From positions 2,294,001 to 2,358,000 of the forward strand of contig NZ_CP046507.1 of assembly GCF_009741445.1 (NCBI RefSeq): a DNA stretch of 64,000 bases. Reading direction: 5' to 3'. Origin of the DNA: Mycobacterium avium subsp. avium. GTDB lineage: Bacteria; Actinomycetota; Actinomycetes; Mycobacteriales; Mycobacteriaceae. Of this stretch, positions 62,188 to 64,000 are shown in pieces. The first letter of the stretch is position 1. Each line of letters opens with the position of its first letter. The notes under the pieces were generated by a model. It saw only the letters and a list, made by a program, of their open reading frames with translations. It searched no databases and was not told the origin of the DNA. A program made the translations under genes and the position numbers.

Positions 62188-62856
62188 GTGACAGGCACAA
62201 CGTCAGCCGATCCCGCCGCCCCCGCGGCGCAGCTGGTGATCTTCGATCTGGACGGCACGCTGACCGACTCCGCGGAGGGCATCGTGGCCAGCTTCCTGCA
62301 TGCGCTGGAGTCCATCGGCGCGCCGGTGCCCCCGGGCGACCTCGTCGCGCAGATCGTCGGCCCGCCGATGGACGACACGTTCCGGTCCATGCAACTGGGC
62401 GAGGACGCCGAGGCGGCGATCGCGGCGTTCCGCGCCGAGTATGGCGCCCGCGGCTGGGCGATGAACACGCTGTTCGACGGGATCGAGGCGCTGCTGGCCG
62501 ATCTGCGCGCCGCCGGGGTGCGGCTGGCGGTGGCCACCTCCAAGCTGGAGCCGACGGCGCGGCGCATCCTCGCCCATTTCGGGCTCGACCATCACTTCGA
62601 GGTGATCGCCGGGGCCAGCCCGGACGGTTCCCGCAAGGCCAAGGTCGAGGTGCTCGCGCACGCGCTGGCGCAGCTGGAACCGCTGCCCGAGCGGGTGCTG
62701 ATGGTCGGTGACCGCAGCCACGATGTGCACGGCGCGGCCGCGCACGGCATCGACACCGTGGTGGTCGGCTGGGGCTACGGGCACGCCGACTCGCACCCCG
62801 ACGGCGTCACCCGCGCCGCCACCATCGACGAGCTGCGGAGGGCGCTGGGTGTCTGA
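62188..62856 (+). CDS. ptkA: HAD-family hydrolase; PtkA orthologue
   Basis: 222 residues. HAD motifs: I VIFDLDGTLTDS (nucleophile Asp near residue 20), II VATSKL, III K in SRKAKVEVL, IV VGDRSHDVHGA. In M. tuberculosis Rv2232 was reported as a tyrosine kinase (PtkA) acting on PtpA, and has a longer, disordered N-terminus (about 291 aa). Here the GTG at 62188 leaves only about 14 residues before the HAD core, so the extension is absent or shorter. The 3' end overlaps ptpA by 8 bases. Confidence 0.88.
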   Translation: MTGTTSADPAAPAAQLVIFDLDGTLTDSAEGIVASFLHALESIGAPVPPGDLVAQIVGPPMDDTFRSMQLGEDAEAAIAAFRAEYGARGWAMNTLFDGIEALLADLRAAGVRLAVATSKLEPTARRILAHFGLDHHFEVIAGASPDGSRKAKVEVLAHALAQLEPLPERVLMVGDRSHDVHGAAAHGIDTVVVGWGYGHADSHPDGVTRAATIDELRRALGV

Positions 62857-63340
62857 ACCGCTGCACGTCACGTTCGTCTGCACCGGCAACATCTGCCGGT
62901 CGGTGATGGCCGAGAAGATGTTCGCCGACCAGCTGCGCCGCCGCGGCATGGCCGATGCCGTGCGGGTGAGCAGCGCCGGCACCGGCAACTGGCATGTCGG
63001 CGAGTGCGCCGACGAGCGGGCCGCCGGCGTGCTGCGCGCCCACGGCTACCCGACCGAGCACCGCGCCGCGCAGGTGGGCGCCGAGCATCTGTCCGCCGAT
63101 CTGGTGGTGGCACTGGACCGCAACCACGCCCGGATGCTGCGGCACCTGGGCGTCGACGAGGACCGCATCCGGATGCTGCGGTCGTTCGATCCGCGCACCG
63201 GCGCGCACACCCCCGACGTCGACGACCCCTACTACGGCGACAGCAAAGACTTCGAACGCGTCTACACCGTCATCGAGGCCGCGCTGCCCGGCCTGCACGA
63301 CTGGGTCGACGAACGGCTGGCGCAGAACGGATCGTCGTGA
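62849..63340 (+). CDS. ptpA: Low-molecular-weight protein tyrosine phosphatase
   Basis: 163 residues, the M. tuberculosis length. P-loop FVCTGNICRSVMAE with the catalytic Cys at residue 11 and Arg17; the general acid Asp is in VDDPYYGDSKDF near residue 126, next to two tyrosines that PtkA is reported to phosphorylate. Secreted PtpA blocks phagosome acidification in M. tuberculosis. GTG at 62849 overlaps ptkA, so kinase and phosphatase are made together. A SURF1-like gene begins on its stop codon. Confidence 0.96.
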   Translation: MSEPLHVTFVCTGNICRSVMAEKMFADQLRRRGMADAVRVSSAGTGNWHVGECADERAAGVLRAHGYPTEHRAAQVGAEHLSADLVVALDRNHARMLRHLGVDEDRIRMLRSFDPRTGAHTPDVDDPYYGDSKDFERVYTVIEAALPGLHDWVDERLAQNGSS

Positions 63341-64000
63341 TGCCCCGGTGGCTGCGCGGCTTGTCGTTTCTGCTGCGACCGGGCTGGGTCGTGCTGGCAC
63401 TGGTGGTGGTCGCGTTCGCGTACCTGTGCTTCACCGTGCTCGCGCCCTGGCAGCTGGGCAAGCACAGCAGGACCTCACAGCAGAACCACCAGATCGAACA
63501 CTCCCTGACCACCCCGCCCGTCCCGCTGAAAACCCTGCTGCCGCAACAAAACTCGGCCGCCCCGGCCGAGCAGTGGCGGCAGGTGAGCGCCACCGGCCAC
63601 TATCTGGCCGACGTGCAGGTGCTGGCCCGGCTGCGGGTGATCGACTCCAAACCGGCGTTCGAGGTGCTGGCGCCCTTCGTGGTCGACGGCGGGCCCACCG
63701 TCTTGGTCGACCGCGGTTACGTGCGGCCGTTGGAGGGGTCGCGGGTCCCGCCGATCCCCCGCCCGCCCGCCGACACGGTGACCATCACCGCCCGGCTGCG
63801 CAACTCCGAGCCCGCCGCCGCCGGCAAGGACCCGTTCGTGGGAGACGGTGTGCGGCAGGTGTATTCGATCGACACCGAGCAGATCGCGGTGCTCACCAAG
63901 GTGCCGCTCGCCGGGTCCTATCTGCAGTTGGTCGACGGTCAGCCCGGCGGGCTGGGGGTGGTCGGGGTGCCGCAACTGGACGCCGGCCCATTCCTGTCCT
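63340..64000 (+). CDS. SURF1-like cytochrome oxidase assembly protein (Rv2235), truncated by window end
   Basis: About 220 residues visible. First membrane helix GWVVLALVVVAFAYLCFTVLAPWQLG (W-Q-L-G is the conserved SURF1 start). An extracytoplasmic part with VLVDRGYVRP (SURF1 signature) and a Pro-rich stretch follows; the second helix lies beyond the window. SURF1 proteins aid haem a insertion into aa3 oxidase, whose subunits are encoded earlier in the window. ATG 63340 shares its A with the ptpA TGA; GTG 63337 is an in-frame alternative. Confidence 0.92.
   Translation, partial: MPRWLRGLSFLLRPGWVVLALVVVAFAYLCFTVLAPWQLGKHSRTSQQNHQIEHSLTTPPVPLKTLLPQQNSAAPAEQWRQVSATGHYLADVQVLARLRVIDSKPAFEVLAPFVVDGGPTVLVDRGYVRPLEGSRVPPIPRPPADTVTITARLRNSEPAAAGKDPFVGDGVRQVYSIDTEQIAVLTKVPLAGSYLQLVDGQPGGLGVVGVPQLDAGPFLS

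Overview
The window is a GC-rich (about 70%) chromosomal segment of a slow-growing mycobacterium. Gene order and protein sequences follow Mycobacterium tuberculosis Rv2188c to Rv2235 from end to end, with extra genes that suggest a member of the M. avium complex. That placement is inference from remembered orthologues; no database was searched. Ortholog numbers and M. tuberculosis lengths quoted below come from memory.

Layout. (1) 1-5.4 kb: the 5' part of the PimB' mannosyltransferase, a gluzincin-like membrane protein, an NlpC/P60 cell-wall hydrolase, a small Cys-rich protein and a DEDDh exonuclease/GIY-YIG fusion. (2) 5.3-15 kb: trpD, then the respiratory bcc-aa3 supercomplex locus: ctaE-qcrC-qcrA-qcrB on the plus strand, and ctaC, ctaF, mmpS3 and an Rv2197c-like gene on the minus strand. 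A DUF5994-like gene sits between the two groups. (3) 15-23.7 kb: asnB, adoK, an A-type Fe-S carrier, glycerate kinase, and a translationally coupled cobU-cobT-cobS group for cobalamin lower-ligand assembly. (4) 23.7-36.6 kb: ilvE, gcvT, pepB, ephD, then the lipoate block dlaT-Rv2216-lipB-lipA-Rv2219. (5) 36.8-44.3 kb: the nitrogen block, glnA1 behind a four-half-site GlnR box, glnE and glnA2. A thioesterase and an F420/LLM oxidoreductase follow glnE in a coupled tail.

(6) 44.4-54.6 kb: tandem exported serine proteases (Rv2223c-like and Hip1), a WS/DGAT acyltransferase, panB, a secreted GH5-like glycosidase, an MHB-type haem-binding protein, a small Pro-rich exported protein, a CYTH-CHAD protein and the RNase P RNA gene. 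(7) 54.6-58 kb: an accessory patch with a 2OG-Fe(II) oxygenase-like protein, a methyltransferase divergent from an XRE-cupin regulator, and a P450 followed by a frameshifted ferredoxin. (8) 58-64 kb: a tightly overlapping minus-strand operon (cobC, NIF3-like, zinc-ribbon coiled coil, RNase HI-phosphatase fusion) and plus-strand ptkA-ptpA-SURF1-like.

Most of the window is ordinary conserved mycobacterial core. The parts that deserve attention are: the GlnR box; a GlnA2 that lacks the adenylylation tyrosine although it lies beside GlnE; the operator-like palindrome over the start codon of the XRE-cupin regulator; the broken ferredoxin; two repeat-rich elements between convergent genes; perfect palindromes around the cytochrome oxidase genes; and genes inserted or missing relative to M. 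tuberculosis. No tRNA, rRNA operon, insertion sequence, prophage or CRISPR array was seen. No stretch longer than about 300 bases lacks a gene.
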